Counted from the first letter of the stretch, positions 17,680-30,627 are shown. The stretch: 64,000 nt of DNA from Thetidibacter halocola (GCF_018224955.1 NZ_JAGTUU010000008.1:1-64000); one strand, 5' to 3'. A program made the numbers and translations. The notes: generated from the sequence alone by a model not told the origin.

Positions 17680-17769
17680 CCTCCCTCAGGGCGGGGCTTG
17701 GCGCCCTGTCTCCTGTGACGCCCGGCCCTCCCCGGCCAGGCGGACGGCTCTGCAACGCAGAGTCGCTTA

Positions 17770-17783
17770 TGTCTTATAATGCA
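17770..17783. promoter_or_regulatory. BoxR-like site, bclA/LOG divergent region (proximal)
   Basis: TGTC-TTATAA-TGCA, a weaker match to the shared pattern, 91 bases upstream of bclA. It contains TATAAT on the plus strand, so it could also be a -10 box for the LOG gene. Confidence 0.45.
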
Positions 17784-17810
17784 CGCAGGAAACCTTCGCG
17801 CAACCGGATT

Positions 17811-17824
17811 TGCAAAATAGTGCA
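17811..17824. promoter_or_regulatory. BoxR operator candidate, bclA promoter region (distal)
   Basis: TGCA-AAATAG-TGCA has both TGCA arms intact and lies 41 bases, close to four helical turns, from its neighbour site. The 224-base gap 17680-17903 holds both divergent promoters. Confidence 0.65.
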
Positions 17825-17903
17825 TACTCCATGCGGAACTCTGCCGCTTGACCCGCGTCGGCGCTTTCGCTCAACTGGCGGCAAGCCATGCACGGAGGTC
17901 CAC

Positions 17904-18872
17904 ATGTCGACCCCGATCCAGCCCGAGGGTCCAGCGCCCGACACGGCAAAGCCGGACCCGCCGCACCCGGTCTCACGCCATTGCCCGCTGCCGGGCGAGA
18001 CGCCCAAGCCCGATAGCGTGGACCCTCAGGCCAGCGCCCTGGTCGAGGCGATCCTGGCCAGCCCGGAATACCGCGAGGCGGACCGCGACATCGCCTTCCT
18101 GCAAAAGGACTCGAACCGCGGGCTGCGCCTGCAACTGGACTTCGACAAGGCAGAGGAACTGCTCGACCGGCATGGCATCGCCCACACGATCGTCGTCTTC
18201 GGCAGCACCCGCGTGTCCGAAACCGCCGAGGCGCACCGCCGCGTGGCCGACCTCGAGGCACAGGCCAAGGCCGATCCCGGCTGCGCCGAGACCGCGCAGG
18301 CGCTGCGCATCGCCCGGCGCGTCGCCGAGAAAAGCCGCTACTACGACATCGCCCGAGACTTCGGGCGGCTGGTGGGAGAGGCCGAGGACGTGCATGGCAA
18401 GCGGATGGTGGTGCTGACCGGCGGCGGCCCCGGCCTGATGGAGGCCGCGAACCGCGGCGCGCATGACGCGGGCGCGCGGACCGTTGGGCTGAACATCACC
18501 CTGCCGCACGAACAGTTCCCCAACCCCTACCTGACGCCGGGTCTGTGTTTCCGCTTTCACTATTTCGCCGTGCGCAAGATGCATTTCCTGCTGCGGGCGC
18601 GGGCGTTGGTGGTGTTTCCCGGTGGATACGGCACGATGGACGAGTTGTTCGAGACGCTGACGCTGATCCAGACGCGCAAGATCGCGCCGGTGCCGGTGAT
18701 CCTGGTAGGCGAGGCCTACTGGCGGCGCGCCTTCGATCCGGATTTCCTGGTCGAAGAGGGCGTGATCGACCCCGAGGACCGCGCGCTGTTCTGGTATGCC
18801 GAAACCGCCGGGGAAATCTGGTCGGACATCCTGCGCTGGCACGAGCGCGCCGGAACCGCGCTGACACGTTGA
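17904..18872 (+). CDS. LOG family protein (cytokinin riboside monophosphate hydrolase-like)
   Basis: 322 aa. The family signature PGGYGTMDELFETLTLIQT and the upstream GGGPGLMEAANRGA are both present in a Rossmann-like lysine-decarboxylase-type fold; an N-terminal extension of about 100 residues makes it longer than plant-type LOG proteins. Such enzymes cleave ribose phosphate from nucleoside monophosphates. The ATG at 17904 is chosen because CGGAGG lies 6 bases upstream; in-frame codons further upstream have no such site. Divergent from bclA and 16 bases ahead of the MBL ribonuclease gene, so probably the first gene of that unit. Confidence 0.87.
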   Translation: MSTPIQPEGPAPDTAKPDPPHPVSRHCPLPGETPKPDSVDPQASALVEAILASPEYREADRDIAFLQKDSNRGLRLQLDFDKAEELLDRHGIAHTIVVFGSTRVSETAEAHRRVADLEAQAKADPGCAETAQALRIARRVAEKSRYYDIARDFGRLVGEAEDVHGKRMVVLTGGGPGLMEAANRGAHDAGARTVGLNITLPHEQFPNPYLTPGLCFRFHYFAVRKMHFLLRARALVVFPGGYGTMDELFETLTLIQTRKIAPVPVILVGEAYWRRAFDPDFLVEEGVIDPEDRALFWYAETAGEIWSDILRWHERAGTALTR

Positions 18873-18888
18873 CAGAAGGAGCGATGCG

Positions 18889-20256
18889 ATGAAGCTATCC
18901 TTTCACGGCGCGGCCGGGGGCGTCACCGGCTCTTGCCACATGCTGAAGGCCAACGGGCGCACGATCCTGGTGGATTGCGGCCTGTTCCAGGGCGGGCACG
19001 AACTGGACGAGGACAATTCCGCGCCTTTCGGCTTCGATCCCGCCACGGTGGACGTGCTGCTGCTGACCCATGCGCATCTCGACCATTGCGGGCGCATCCC
19101 GTTGCTGGTCGATCGCGGTTTCGACGGAGAGATCATCTGCACCGCCGCGACGCGCGACCTCGCGCGTCTCGTGATGCTCGATTCCGCCCACCTGCACGAG
19201 GAAGAGGCCCGCCGCGCCCGCCGCCACGGCAAGCAGAAGGCGCCGCTATACGACACGCTCGACGCGCTGACCGCGATGGACCTGTTCGGCCGCGTCGCCG
19301 AATACGAACAGCCGCTGGACCTGGGCCGCGGCATCACCGCCACCTTCCACGATGCGGGCCATATCCTGGGCTCGGCCAGCATCGCGCTGGACGTGACAGA
19401 GGATGGCCAGAGCCGCCGCATCCTGTTCTCGGGCGATATCGGCCCGCGGGAAAGGCCGCTGCTGAACTCGCCCGTCCCGCCCGGCGGCGCCGACTTCGTG
19501 GTGATGGAAAGCACCTATGGCGACCGCGACCACCGCTCTCTCGGCGCCTCGGTCACGGAATTCCACGACGCGGTGGCCGAGGCCTGGGGACGCGGCGGCA
19601 ACGTGGTGATCCCGACCTTCGCGCTGGAACGGGCGCAGGAGCTGCTGTTCTACCTGCGCGAAGGGCTTCAGAAGGGAGAGTTCCCCAAGGGGTTGCGGGT
19701 GTTCCTCGACTCGCCCATGGCGATCTCAGCCACGAAACTGTTCAAGCAGCATCCCGACGCCCTGAAACCGGAACTGGCGGCAATGCTGCGCGGCGGGCGT
19801 GACCCGTTCGACCTGCCGGAGCTGGAGTTCACCCGCGACGCATCCGAGTCGATGGAGATCAACCGCCTGCGCGGCGGCGCGGTCATCATGGCGGGGTCGG
19901 GCATGTGCACTGGCGGGCGCGTACGCCACCACCTGCGCCACAACCTGCCACATGCCGACAACAGCGTGATCTTCGTTGGCTTCGCCGCCGAAGGGACGCT
20001 GGCGCGCATCATCATCGACGGGGCCAGGACGGTAAAGCTGTTCGGGCGCGAGATCCCGGTGCGGGCGAAGATCCACACGATCAATGGCTTTTCCGCCCAT
20101 GCCGGCCAGTCCGACCTGGTCGACTGGCACAATCGCAGCGGCAAACCGCAGCGCACCTTCCTGGTGCATGGCGAGGACGACAGCCGCACCGCGCTGGCCC
20201 GCGCCCTGCCCGGAAAGATAGAGTTGCCGGGCCTGCACGATGCCTACACGCTCTGA
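18889..20256 (+). CDS. MBL-fold / beta-CASP RNA-processing hydrolase
   Basis: 455 aa. The metallo-beta-lactamase metal motif HAHLDHCGRIP is near residue 63, DAGHILGSAS supplies a further ligand, and the beta-CASP and RMMBL regions follow (STYGDRDH, MAGSGMCTGGRVRHHL, HTINGFSAHAGQSDLVDW). Members act as RNA endo/exonucleases related to CPSF73; the bacterial ones are poorly characterised. It lies between the LOG gene and the phosphotransacetylase gene, an arrangement I associate with N-ATPase gene neighbourhoods. GAAGGAG upstream gives a good ribosome binding site. Confidence 0.9.
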   Translation: MKLSFHGAAGGVTGSCHMLKANGRTILVDCGLFQGGHELDEDNSAPFGFDPATVDVLLLTHAHLDHCGRIPLLVDRGFDGEIICTAATRDLARLVMLDSAHLHEEEARRARRHGKQKAPLYDTLDALTAMDLFGRVAEYEQPLDLGRGITATFHDAGHILGSASIALDVTEDGQSRRILFSGDIGPRERPLLNSPVPPGGADFVVMESTYGDRDHRSLGASVTEFHDAVAEAWGRGGNVVIPTFALERAQELLFYLREGLQKGEFPKGLRVFLDSPMAISATKLFKQHPDALKPELAAMLRGGRDPFDLPELEFTRDASESMEINRLRGGAVIMAGSGMCTGGRVRHHLRHNLPHADNSVIFVGFAAEGTLARIIIDGARTVKLFGREIPVRAKIHTINGFSAHAGQSDLVDWHNRSGKPQRTFLVHGEDDSRTALARALPGKIELPGLHDAYTL

Positions 20257-20384
20257 TCCGGCCGCCGGCGATTGATCCCCCGGCCATTCTGTCGAAGGAT
20301 GCGGGCAACCGAATGCGAAAAGGTGCCACATTGTCCCGCCGCGCCGCGCATGCGGCAATGTCCCCGCGCCACCGAAAGGAAGCC

Positions 20385-21336
20385 ATGACCCGCCATCACA
20401 AGGTCTTCTCCGACATTCTCGCCAAGCCCAAGGCGCTGGACCTGGTCGACACCGCCGTGGTCTGGCCGCTGAGCGATGTCGCCCTGCAAGGCGCGATGCA
20501 GGCGCTCGGGGAACAGCTGATCCGCCCGATCCTGATCGGCCCCCGGCGCGAGATCTGCGCGCTGGCGCGGGGACTCGACCTGGACCTCAAGGGCGCCGAG
20601 ATCGTCGACGCCGCTGACGAAGCTCAAGCCGCCGCGACCGCCGTAGCGCTCTGCGCGACGGGCCGGGCCGAGATGCTGATGAAGGGCAGCCTGCATACCG
20701 ACCAGTTCATGCGCGCAGTGCTCGACGACGCGACCGGCCTCAAGACGCACCGACGCATCAGCCATGTCTTCGTGCTGGACGTGCCCTCCTATCCCCGGGT
20801 GCTGATGATCACCGACGCGGCGATCAACATCTATCCCGACCTGATGGAAAAGGCGGACATCGTGCAGAACGCCATCGACCTCGCGCATGTGCTGGGCCTG
20901 CCGAACCCGCGCGTCGCGATCCTGTCGGCGGTCGAGACGGTCACGCCCAAGATCCGCTCGACCATCGACGCCGCCGCGCTGTGCAAGATGGCCGACCGGG
21001 GGCAGATCACCGGCGGCGTGCTGGACGGGCCCCTGGCCTTCGACAATGCAGTCAGCCTGAAGGCGGCGCGGATCAAGCGCATCAGCTCACCGGTCGCTGG
21101 CCGGGCCGACATCCTGGTGGTGCCCGACCTCGAATCCGGAAACATGCTGGCCAAGCAGCTGGAATACCTCGCCGATGCCGAGGCGGCGGGGATCGTGCTG
21201 GGCGCGCGGGTGCCCATCGTGCTGACCAGCCGCGCCGACAGCGCCAAGTCGCGGCTTGCCTCCTGCGCAGTGGCGGTGCTGCTGGCGCATGACCGTCGGG
21301 CCAGGCCCGGCGGCCTGCCTGCGGCGGGGGCGCATC

Positions 21337-21344
<8 letters not shown>
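20385..21344 (+). CDS. Phosphate acetyl/butyryltransferase
   Basis: 319 aa of the Pta/Ptb transferase fold: MLMKGSLHTDQFMRAVL, RISHVFVLDVPSYPRVLMITDAAINI and the C-terminal VPDLESGNMLAKQLEYLADAEAAGIVLGARVPIVLTSRAD. It converts an acyl-CoA and phosphate to acyl phosphate and CoA. The start at 20385 follows GAAAGGAAG; an in-frame ATG at 20358 is the alternative. It overlaps the acetate kinase gene by 8 bases, so the pair forms the substrate-level phosphorylation route acetyl-CoA to acetyl phosphate to acetate plus ATP. Acetyl- versus butyryl-CoA preference cannot be read from sequence alone. Confidence 0.92.
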
Positions 21345-24372
<3,028 letters not shown>

Positions 24373-24376
<4 letters not shown>

Positions 24377-24642
24377 ACGACGGCCGCACCGAGGATGCCG
24401 CGCGCAAGGCACATGACCGCGAGCGCGCGGGCCGCGCCGATCCCGAACCCTCGCTGGCGCGGCGGTTCGGGCAGATCGGCGTCCTGGGCTGGATGATCGT
24501 CATCCCGATCCTGCTGGGAACCTATGCCGGGTCCTGGCTGGACCGCTGGCTGGGCACCGGCATCACCTTTTCGGCGGCGCTGCTGCTGGGTGGTGCGGCG
24601 CTGGGCCTATGGCTGGCGCTGCGCTGGATGCACGAGCAATGA
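24373..24642 (+). CDS. atpQ: N-ATPase accessory membrane protein AtpQ (AtpI-like)
   Basis: 89 aa with a charged N-terminus and two transmembrane segments (about 36-54 and 62-82), including GWMIVIPILLGTYAGSWLD and the GAALGLWLALRWM end. It matches the small AtpI/AtpQ-type protein found third in N-ATPase operons. AtpI-like proteins have been proposed to help c-ring assembly or Mg2+ supply. Overlaps atpC by 4 bases and atpR by 4. Confidence 0.85.
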
Positions 24643-24905
24643 GCGCGGGGATGATCCTGGGGGCGCAGGCCGCGACAGCGCTGCTGGCGGGGCTGGCGCT
24701 TGGCCTGTTCCATTTTGCCACGCTGGCGCGGCTGATCGCGCTGCTGGTCGCGGGGCGCATGGTCGCGGTGCCGCTGCAACTGGCGCGTTTCGCGCTGCTG
24801 GTGCCCTTCCTGTGGATCGCCGCGCAGTTTGGCGCAGCGGTTCTGCTGGCGGGGGCGGCGGGCATCCTGGCGGGCCGCGCCCTGTTGCTGCGGAGGCTCC
24901 GCTGA
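24639..24905 (+). CDS. atpR: N-ATPase accessory membrane protein AtpR
   Basis: 88 aa, three predicted membrane helices with little polar sequence between them ([61 protein letters not shown]). Position, length and hydropathy fit AtpR, the second small N-ATPase-specific protein; Arg residues within or next to helices have been suggested to interact with the c-ring carboxylates. ATG overlaps the atpQ stop; TGA shares its last base with the atpB ATG. Confidence 0.85.
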   Translation: MSAGMILGAQAATALLAGLALGLFHFATLARLIALLVAGRMVAVPLQLARFALLVPFLWIAAQFGAAVLLAGAAGILAGRALLLRRLR

Positions 24906-25621
24906 TGGAGACGCCCTTTGCCTCTGCTCCGGCCTTTGCACTGGGCCCGCTTGTCGTCAGCTGGACGGTGGTCACGACATGGGGCGTGATGGCCGCGCTG
25001 ACGCTGGCCGCGTGGCTCGTCACGCGCCGGATGGACAGCGCCGCGCCGGGCCGGGCGCAGGCCGTGCTGGAACTGCTGGTCGGCACGCTGGAGTCCGAGA
25101 TCCGCGCCACGATCCCCGGCGATCCCGCCCGCTTTCGCGCGCTGATCGGCACGCTGCTGGTCTTCGTGCTGGCGGCGAACTGGTCGTCGCTCGTGCCGGG
25201 GGTCGAGCCGCCGACCGCGCATCTGGAAACCGACGCGGCACTGGCCGCGCTGGTCTTTGCCGCCGGGATCTACTGGGGCATCCGCTCGCAGGGGCTGGGC
25301 GGCTGGCTGGCCAGTTTCGCCCGGCCCAGCTGGGTGATGATCCCGCTCAACCTGGTGGAGCAGGTCACGCGGCATTTCTCGCTGATGGTGCGCCTGTTCG
25401 GCAACGTGCTCAGCGGCGTTTTCGTGATCGGCATCGTCCTGTCCTTGGCGGGCCTGCTGGTGCCGATCCCGCTGATGGCGCTGGACCTGCTGACCGGCGC
25501 GGTGCAGGCCTACATCTTTGCCACGCTGGCGCTGGTCTTCATCGGGTCCGCCGTCACCGGCGAAAGCGGCGAGCCGCCGGACAACCCCGACAGTTCAAGC
25601 GATACAAGGGAATCCGCATGA
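24905..25621 (+). CDS. atpB: N-ATPase Fo subunit a
   Basis: 238 aa, hydrophobic, with the conserved helix [23 protein letters not shown]; the Arg in MVRLFGN is the essential stator arginine of subunit a. [15 protein letters not shown] near the C-terminus supplies the usual Gln/aromatic face. The ATG at 24905 uses the last base of the atpR stop; the TGA overlaps atpE (ATGA). The C-terminal tail ([19 protein letters not shown]) is polar and longer than in housekeeping subunits. Confidence 0.92.
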   Translation: METPFASAPAFALGPLVVSWTVVTTWGVMAALTLAAWLVTRRMDSAAPGRAQAVLELLVGTLESEIRATIPGDPARFRALIGTLLVFVLAANWSSLVPGVEPPTAHLETDAALAALVFAAGIYWGIRSQGLGGWLASFARPSWVMIPLNLVEQVTRHFSLMVRLFGNVLSGVFVIGIVLSLAGLLVPIPLMALDLLTGAVQAYIFATLALVFIGSAVTGESGEPPDNPDSSSDTRESA

Positions 25622-25866
25622 CCGACCTCATCGAGATCATCAGCATCATCTCGGCCGCCTTCGCCGTTGGCCTTGGCGCCATCGGCCCCGCGCTGGCCGA
25701 AGGGCGCGCCGTCGCCGCCGCGCTCGACGCCATCGCCCGCCAGCCAGAGGCGGCGGGCTCGATCTCTCGCACGCTTTTCGTAGGCCTCGCGATGATCGAG
25801 ACGATGGCGATCTACTGCCTGGTCGTGGCGCTGCTGCTGCTCTTTGCAAATCCCTTCGTGCAATGA
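25618..25866 (+). CDS. atpE: N-ATPase Fo subunit c, two-carboxylate type
   Basis: 82 aa hairpin of two helices joined by the RQPE loop (R41-E44). Helix 1 contains [11 protein letters not shown] with E28; helix 2 contains [12 protein letters not shown] with E61-T62 and Y66. E28 replaces the Gln of the Ilyobacter Na+ motif (33 residues before E61 in both), and E61, T62 and Y66 match the other liganding positions. This paired-carboxylate arrangement is the hallmark of N-ATPase rings. It was read as Na+-specific, but, as I recall, the Burkholderia N-type ring was found to prefer H+, so the coupling ion is open. Confidence 0.93.
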   Translation: MTDLIEIISIISAAFAVGLGAIGPALAEGRAVAAALDAIARQPEAAGSISRTLFVGLAMIETMAIYCLVVALLLLFANPFVQ

Positions 25867-26591
25867 GTTTCGACTGGGCCACCTTCGCGCTGCAACTGGT
25901 CAACGTCCTGATCCTGCTGGCCCTGCTGCGGCATTTCCTGTTCCGCCCGGTGGCCGCGATCATCGCCCGGCGGCAGGCCGAAAGCGCGGCGGCGGTCGAG
26001 GCGGCGACCCGCGCCCGGGCCGAGGCGGAGGCCGCGCAGGCCGCCGCCCGGGCCGAGGCAGAGGCCAGCGCCACCGCCCGGCAAGCGCTACTGGACAAGG
26101 CGCAGGCCGAGGCGGCCAAGGCGCGCGTCGACCTGCTGGAGCAGGCCCGTGCCGAGGCCGCGCAGATCATCGCCGAGGGGCGCACGGCGCTTGCTAGCGA
26201 GGCGGCGGCCTCGGCCCGGGCGCAGACCCGCGCCGCCTGCGACCTTGCGCTGGCCATCGTCACGCGGGCGCTGTCGGCGCAACCTGACGGACTGGACGGT
26301 TATGCGGCAAGACTGGCGCAGGCGATCACGGCGATGGACCCCGTCGAACGCGCGGCGCTGCTGGCGGCGCCGAATCTGCGCATCGTCCTGCCACACGAGC
26401 CCTCCGACGCGGAGCGCGGCACCGTCTCGGCGGCGCTGGCGCCACTCGGGATCGACGCGCCCCTGGTCGCCGACCCGTCGCTGGTCGCGGGGATCGAGCT
26501 GCAATCCGACAGCGGCGCGGTGCTGAACTCGCTCCGCCACGACATCCAGACCATTGCAGAGGCGCTGGACGATGGCCGACAGACCCGCTGA
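25863..26591 (+). CDS. atpF: N-ATPase subunit b with delta-like C-terminal extension
   Basis: 242 aa, much longer than a usual b subunit (about 160). An N-terminal membrane helix ([25 protein letters not shown]) leads into a long Ala/Glu/Arg coiled coil (about 35-140). The last 90 residues ([17 protein letters not shown] then [29 protein letters not shown]) resemble the C-terminal domain of subunit delta, in which a V-D-P-S-L-I-G-G strand is followed by a D-G-S-V segment. No separate atpH is present in the operon, so the b subunit probably also provides the delta function at the top of F1. Overlaps atpA by 20 bases. Confidence 0.88.
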   Translation: MSFDWATFALQLVNVLILLALLRHFLFRPVAAIIARRQAESAAAVEAATRARAEAEAAQAAARAEAEASATARQALLDKAQAEAAKARVDLLEQARAEAAQIIAEGRTALASEAAASARAQTRAACDLALAIVTRALSAQPDGLDGYAARLAQAITAMDPVERAALLAAPNLRIVLPHEPSDAERGTVSAALAPLGIDAPLVADPSLVAGIELQSDSGAVLNSLRHDIQTIAEALDDGRQTR

Positions 26592-28074
26592 CGCGCCGCT
26601 CGATGCGCTCCGGGCGCGCATCGCCTCGGCCCGGCTTGGCCCCGAGGCGCAAGAGCGCGGCACCGTTACCGCCATCGCCGACGGGCTGGCGCAGGTTGCT
26701 GGCCTGCCCGGCGCCGGGCTGATGGAAACCCTGCGATTTCCCGGCGGCCTGCGCGGCTTTGTCCTGTCACTCGAGGAGGATACGCTGCACGCGGCTTTTC
26801 TGGACGCCGCCACGGGCATCTCTGCCGGGGCAAGTGTGCAACGCGGCGGCGCGGTGCTCTCGGTGCCGGTGGGCGATGCCCTGCTGGGCCGGATCGTCGA
26901 CCCGCTGGGGCGCCCGCTGGACGATTTGCCCCCGCCCGAGGCCGAGGCGCACCTGCCCGCCGAGCGCCCAGCGCCCGCGATCATCGACCGCGATTTCGTC
27001 TCGGAACCGATGGAGACCGGGGTGCTCGTGGTCGATTCCATGTTCGCCATCGGCCACGGCCAGCGCGAACTGATCGTGGGCGAGCGGCAGACCGGCAAGA
27101 CGGCCCTGGCAGTGGATGCGCTGATCCACCAGTCGCGCGCCGGCACGGTCTGCGTCTATGTCGCCATCGGTCAGCGCATGGCGGCGGTGCGCCGGGTGAT
27201 CGAGGCGGTGCGCAGGCATGGCGACATGGCACGCTGCATCTTTGTCGTGGCCGAACCCGCCAGCGCGCCGGGCCTGCGCTGGCTGGCGCCCTTCTCGGCC
27301 ACCAGCATCGCCGAGCATTTCCGCGATGCCGGGCAAAAGGTGCTGATCGTGCATGACGACCTGACCCGTCACGCGGCCACCCACCGCGAACTGGCGCTGC
27401 TGGCGCGCCAGCCGCCGGGGCGCGAGGCCTATCCCGGCGACATCTTCTTCCTGCATGCGCGGCTGCTGGAACGGGCGGGCAAGCTGTCGGTGCAGCAGGG
27501 CGGCGGCGCGATCACCGCCCTGCCCATCGCCGAGATCGAGGCCGGAAACCTATCGGCCTATATCCCGACCAACCTGATCTCGATCGCGGACGGACAGATC
27601 GTGACCTCGGCTGCGCTTTTCGCCGCGAACCAGCGCCCGGCGGTCGATATCGGCCTGTCGGTCAGCCGCGTCGGCGGCAAGGCACAGCCCGCCACGCTGA
27701 AGGCCGTGGCCGGTCGGTTGCGGCTGGACTACGCGCAATTTCTCGAGATGCGGATGTTCTCGCGCTTCGGCGGCTTCGGCGATGCCGCGACGGCGGCACG
27801 GCGGGTGCGGGGAGAGCGGATCGCCGCGCTGCTGGCGCAGGATCGCTTCGCGCCGCTGCCGCTGGCCGCGCAGGTTGCGCTGCTGGCCGCATTGGAGGCC
27901 GGCTTGCTGGACGCGGCCGACCCGGCCGCCCTGCCCGCCCTCAAGGCACGGCTGCCCGGGCTGATCGCCGCCGACCCGGCGCTGGCGTCGCTGGCCAGTG
28001 TCAGCGGACCGCTGGACGACGCCCTGCGCGCGGCGGCGGTGGCCCTGGTGCGCAGCGCCCTGGGCCAGCCATGA
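26572..28074 (+). CDS. atpA: N-ATPase F1 subunit alpha
   Basis: 500 aa nucleotide-binding, non-catalytic subunit. Walker [10 protein letters not shown] begins at residue 170; [32 protein letters not shown] and [13 protein letters not shown] are standard alpha signatures. The ATG lies 20 bases inside atpF. Ends with an ATGA overlap to atpG. Confidence 0.94.
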   Translation: MADRPADAPLDALRARIASARLGPEAQERGTVTAIADGLAQVAGLPGAGLMETLRFPGGLRGFVLSLEEDTLHAAFLDAATGISAGASVQRGGAVLSVPVGDALLGRIVDPLGRPLDDLPPPEAEAHLPAERPAPAIIDRDFVSEPMETGVLVVDSMFAIGHGQRELIVGERQTGKTALAVDALIHQSRAGTVCVYVAIGQRMAAVRRVIEAVRRHGDMARCIFVVAEPASAPGLRWLAPFSATSIAEHFRDAGQKVLIVHDDLTRHAATHRELALLARQPPGREAYPGDIFFLHARLLERAGKLSVQQGGGAITALPIAEIEAGNLSAYIPTNLISIADGQIVTSAALFAANQRPAVDIGLSVSRVGGKAQPATLKAVAGRLRLDYAQFLEMRMFSRFGGFGDAATAARRVRGERIAALLAQDRFAPLPLAAQVALLAALEAGLLDAADPAALPALKARLPGLIAADPALASLASVSGPLDDALRAAAVALVRSALGQP

Positions 28075-28901
28075 CCGACCGGCTGGAGGATATCGCCCGC
28101 CAGCTTGTGGCGGTGGACGAGATCGGCGAGGTGGTGGGCGCGCTGCGGGCCATCGCCTCGGGGCATGTGACCGCTGCGCAGGGTGCGCTGGCCGCCATGT
28201 CCGCCTTTGAAGCGCAGATCCGGCAGGCGATGCTGCGCCTCGCCGCGCCGCCTGCGCAAACGGCCGCGCCCGGCGCCGGTATCGTCCTGTTGATCGGCGC
28301 GGCGCAGGGATTCTGCGGCGCCTATCCGCAGCGCCTGGCGCAGGCGGGGATGGACCAGGCGGCGCTGGGGGCGGGGTTCATCGTCATCGGTGCGCGCACG
28401 CAGGCCATGCTGTCCGAGGCCGGGCTCGACATCGTCCTGGCCGAGGACCTGCCGGCCACGCCCGCCGGGGTGCCGCGCCTTGCCAGCCGGATTACCGACC
28501 GGATCGTCGACGCGGCACAGACCCATCCCGGGCCGATCATCGCGCTGTGCGGCGGCGACCAGCCCGGACAACCGGTCCAGGTCCGGCGCATCTGGCCGCC
28601 CGCGCGCGACGACGCCGCCGCGCCGGTGCCCCTCGCCGACCCGCCGCTGACCACGTTGCCGCATGAGGCGCTGGTCGCGGGCCTGTTGCAGGAGACGCTG
28701 TTCTCGGCCGTGGCGCGCGCCCTGATGGAGGGGCTGCGGGCCGAGAATATGGCAAGGGTTGAGGCGATGGCCCGCGCCGACGGCAACCTGCGCACGCGGC
28801 GGGCCGAACTGCGCCAGCGCTTCCAGCAGGCACGGCAGGAGGCGATGACGACCGAATTGATCGAATTGTCGATGACCGGGCAGGCCGATCCGCCGGGCTA
28901 G
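28071..28901 (+). CDS. atpG: N-ATPase F1 subunit gamma
   Basis: 276 aa central stalk. The N-terminal helix includes [22 protein letters not shown] and the C-terminal helix [35 protein letters not shown]; both form the rotary coiled coil, with a [14 protein letters not shown]ossmann-like middle. It is more divergent than the other F1 subunits, as in other N-ATPases. Last gene of the operon; its stop overlaps a decayed minus-strand reading frame. Confidence 0.9.
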   Translation: MTDRLEDIARQLVAVDEIGEVVGALRAIASGHVTAAQGALAAMSAFEAQIRQAMLRLAAPPAQTAAPGAGIVLLIGAAQGFCGAYPQRLAQAGMDQAALGAGFIVIGARTQAMLSEAGLDIVLAEDLPATPAGVPRLASRITDRIVDAAQTHPGPIIALCGGDQPGQPVQVRRIWPPARDDAAAPVPLADPPLTTLPHEALVAGLLQETLFSAVARALMEGLRAENMARVEAMARADGNLRTRRAELRQRFQQARQEAMTTELIELSMTGQADPPG

Positions 28902-29304
28902 ACCCGAAGGCTCAGGTCAGGTGTGACGGCAAGATGCAGCGACACCGCGACTTTCCGCTCCAGCTTCGGGGCCGGGGCGGATGGCGACACCGCAACCGGC
29001 GACGCCGGGGCGAGCGTGGAGGGCGCGGGCCTCGGCGCGGCGCGGACCGGGTCGGGCGTGGCGTGGTCGCGGTGCACGAACCCCGCCTGTCCCAACGCCG
29101 TCACCGTGGCCAGCCAGTCCCCGCTCTGGCCGGTGATCTCCAGCCGCAGGCCCTTCGGCAGGCCGCAGCGCACCGCGTGATCCGTTCCCGGGCCGGGCTG
29201 CTGTGACAGGGTCGACCCGGCTGCGGACAGGCCCGACACGGTGCCGAACGCCTGCAACGGTGTGACGACAGGGCGCGTGCCAGTGGGCGCGTGGTATGTC
29301 GCAT
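28898..29304 (-). pseudogene. Remnant of a small exported protein, frameshifted
   Basis: From about 29260 downwards one minus frame reads as ordinary protein (QAFGTVSGLSAAGSTLS, GLPKGLRLEITGQSGDWLATVTALGQAGFVHRDH), ending in a Pro/Ala-rich tail; the GDWLATVT...GFVH part looks SH3-like. No good start lies in that frame. The start coupled to the upstream remnant by TGATG (ATG at 29304, MRHTTRPLARAL) is in another frame, so a frameshift near 29260-29285 is likely. Function unknown; decay is inferred from frame changes only. Confidence 0.4.
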
Positions 29305-29550
29305 CAGCGCAACCAACTGTCCAGGCGAACCTTACGCCACTGGCCCTGCCCCGCCGGCACGACGACAGCGGTTTCCGGCCCCATGCGCAAGATCTCGGCA
29401 AATTCCGTGCGCGTTCCGCAGAGACAGGCAAATGTCGCCGTGTGGGTTCAGGCTGGTCACCCGGTCGGCACTGGCGGGCAGCGCGGCGCAAGCCAGCGGC
29501 ATGACGGCGTTCAGGGCGCGCGGGACCGCCAGGGACTCTCCGAACGGCAT
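29304..29550 (-). pseudogene. Remnant of a second small exported protein, frameshifted
   Basis: Starts MPFGESLAVPRALNAV and continues into a signal-peptide-like MPLACAALPASA, then RVTSLNPHGDICLSLRN. At about 29403-29412 the sensible reading moves by one base: the continuing frame turns into Arg/Gly-rich nonsense, while the neighbouring one reads EFAEILRMGPETAVVVPAG then GQWRKVRLDSWLR and stops at 29304-29306. A single-base indel in a gene of about 80 codons explains this. The TGATG junction suggests it was once an operon with the downstream remnant. Confidence 0.45.
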
Positions 29551-29656
29551 CGTTTCGCGCTGCCTGAACACACGGACGCGACGGCACTGAATCTTTGTAA
29601 AGGCCGGGGGTTCGGGCCGCGTGCCGAGTTGTCGGCCACAGCGTGGAAAGACGATC

Positions 29657-30415
29657 ATGCCGGGGCTGGCAACCGACGCCTGGCGAGAGCTGTTCCGCCG
29701 GGCCCACATTGCTGCTGCATCCTGCGGCCATTCTCTGGCTGGGTCATGGCCGGCCCGGACGGGCCGCTGTCTGCGCTGCGATGGGGCTTGCGCTTATGCC
29801 CTGCTGCCGCGACCGCGCCTGCCGAAGGGCACCTTTTGCGCCGAGAGGATGCCCTCGGTCTGGATGCCCCACCTCGTCACGTTGATCCTGCCGCTGCCCT
29901 TCCTCGCCCGTCCCTTCGTCATCGCCGCGTGCGAGAGCTGGCTGGGCGCATCCTGGGGCTTATGCTGTTCCTCTGGCCGCCGGGCCTGATCGCACTGGTC
30001 ATCGCCTGGGTCGCCAAGCGGTATCAATGCGGCTGGGTCGTGCTGCATCGCGATGCAGTCGACCTGTACGGAACCACACACCTGCCCTTTGACGCCATCG
30101 CATCGGACTGGCCCGAGGAACGCGGGCTGCCGCGGGGTCCCCGCGGCGCTGGCGGCCTTCGGCGGTGTGCGCAGCTCGGGTATCGTGTTGCGCATGGCGA
30201 CCGGGAAAGCCATGCGGCGGTGATCGCGCTGCATGGCGGAGACGGGATCCGCCTGCAGCTCGACGCCTTTCCGCAGATGGACGGCGTGTTGCGCGCGATG
30301 CTCAAGGCCGGAGTCCGGGTCGAGGGGCTGGCCGCAGGGGTCGATGGCATGGTCCGAAGTGACCTCACCTTGCGCGCCGCTTTCGATGCGCCAGCCCGGC
30401 GGTGCCTAGGCGCAG
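29657..30415 (+). pseudogene. Broken gene for a membrane protein
   Basis: An ORF from the ATG at 29657 (MPGLATDAWRELFRRAHIAA) reaches a hydrophobic segment HLVTLILPLPFLARPFVIAA, then loses sense near 29935-29962. In the next frame the sequence continues as RILGLMLFLWPPGLIALVIAWVAKRYQCGWVVLHRDAVDLYG, DAIASDWPEER and DGIRLQLDAFPQMDGVL, resembling a two-helix protein with a PH-like cytoplasmic domain. A second disruption may lie between 29700 and 29800. The 3' end is a guess, since the open frame runs on as low-quality sequence to 30627. Confidence 0.45.
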
Positions 30416-30627
30416 TGGGCCCAGGCCGGAACTCCCGGCCCATGTCATGCCGCGGGCCAGCAGCAGACCCACCTGGGCCAGCCGCCCCAATACCAGCGAT
30501 CCGGCCCTCATCGCGCGGCCCTTTCTGCGGGCTTGTCCCGCTTGCGTCGCCTCTTCGATGGCCAGCCCTCGCCCGCGTGGGAGCCGGTCCGCGTCGCGTG
30601 GGCGGTTTCGATGCCTTCGCCCGCTAG

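Noticed and set aside
20329..20355. CATTG...CAATG repeat before the phosphotransacetylase gene as a redox-regulator (FNR-type) site
   Set aside because: Does not match TTGAT-N4-ATCAA and the arms are short and widely spaced.
29296..30627. 443-codon plus-strand frame as one intact gene
   Set aside because: Only the part from about 29950 to 30400 looks like protein; the first 200 codons are nonsense-like and the natural start lies in another frame at 29657.
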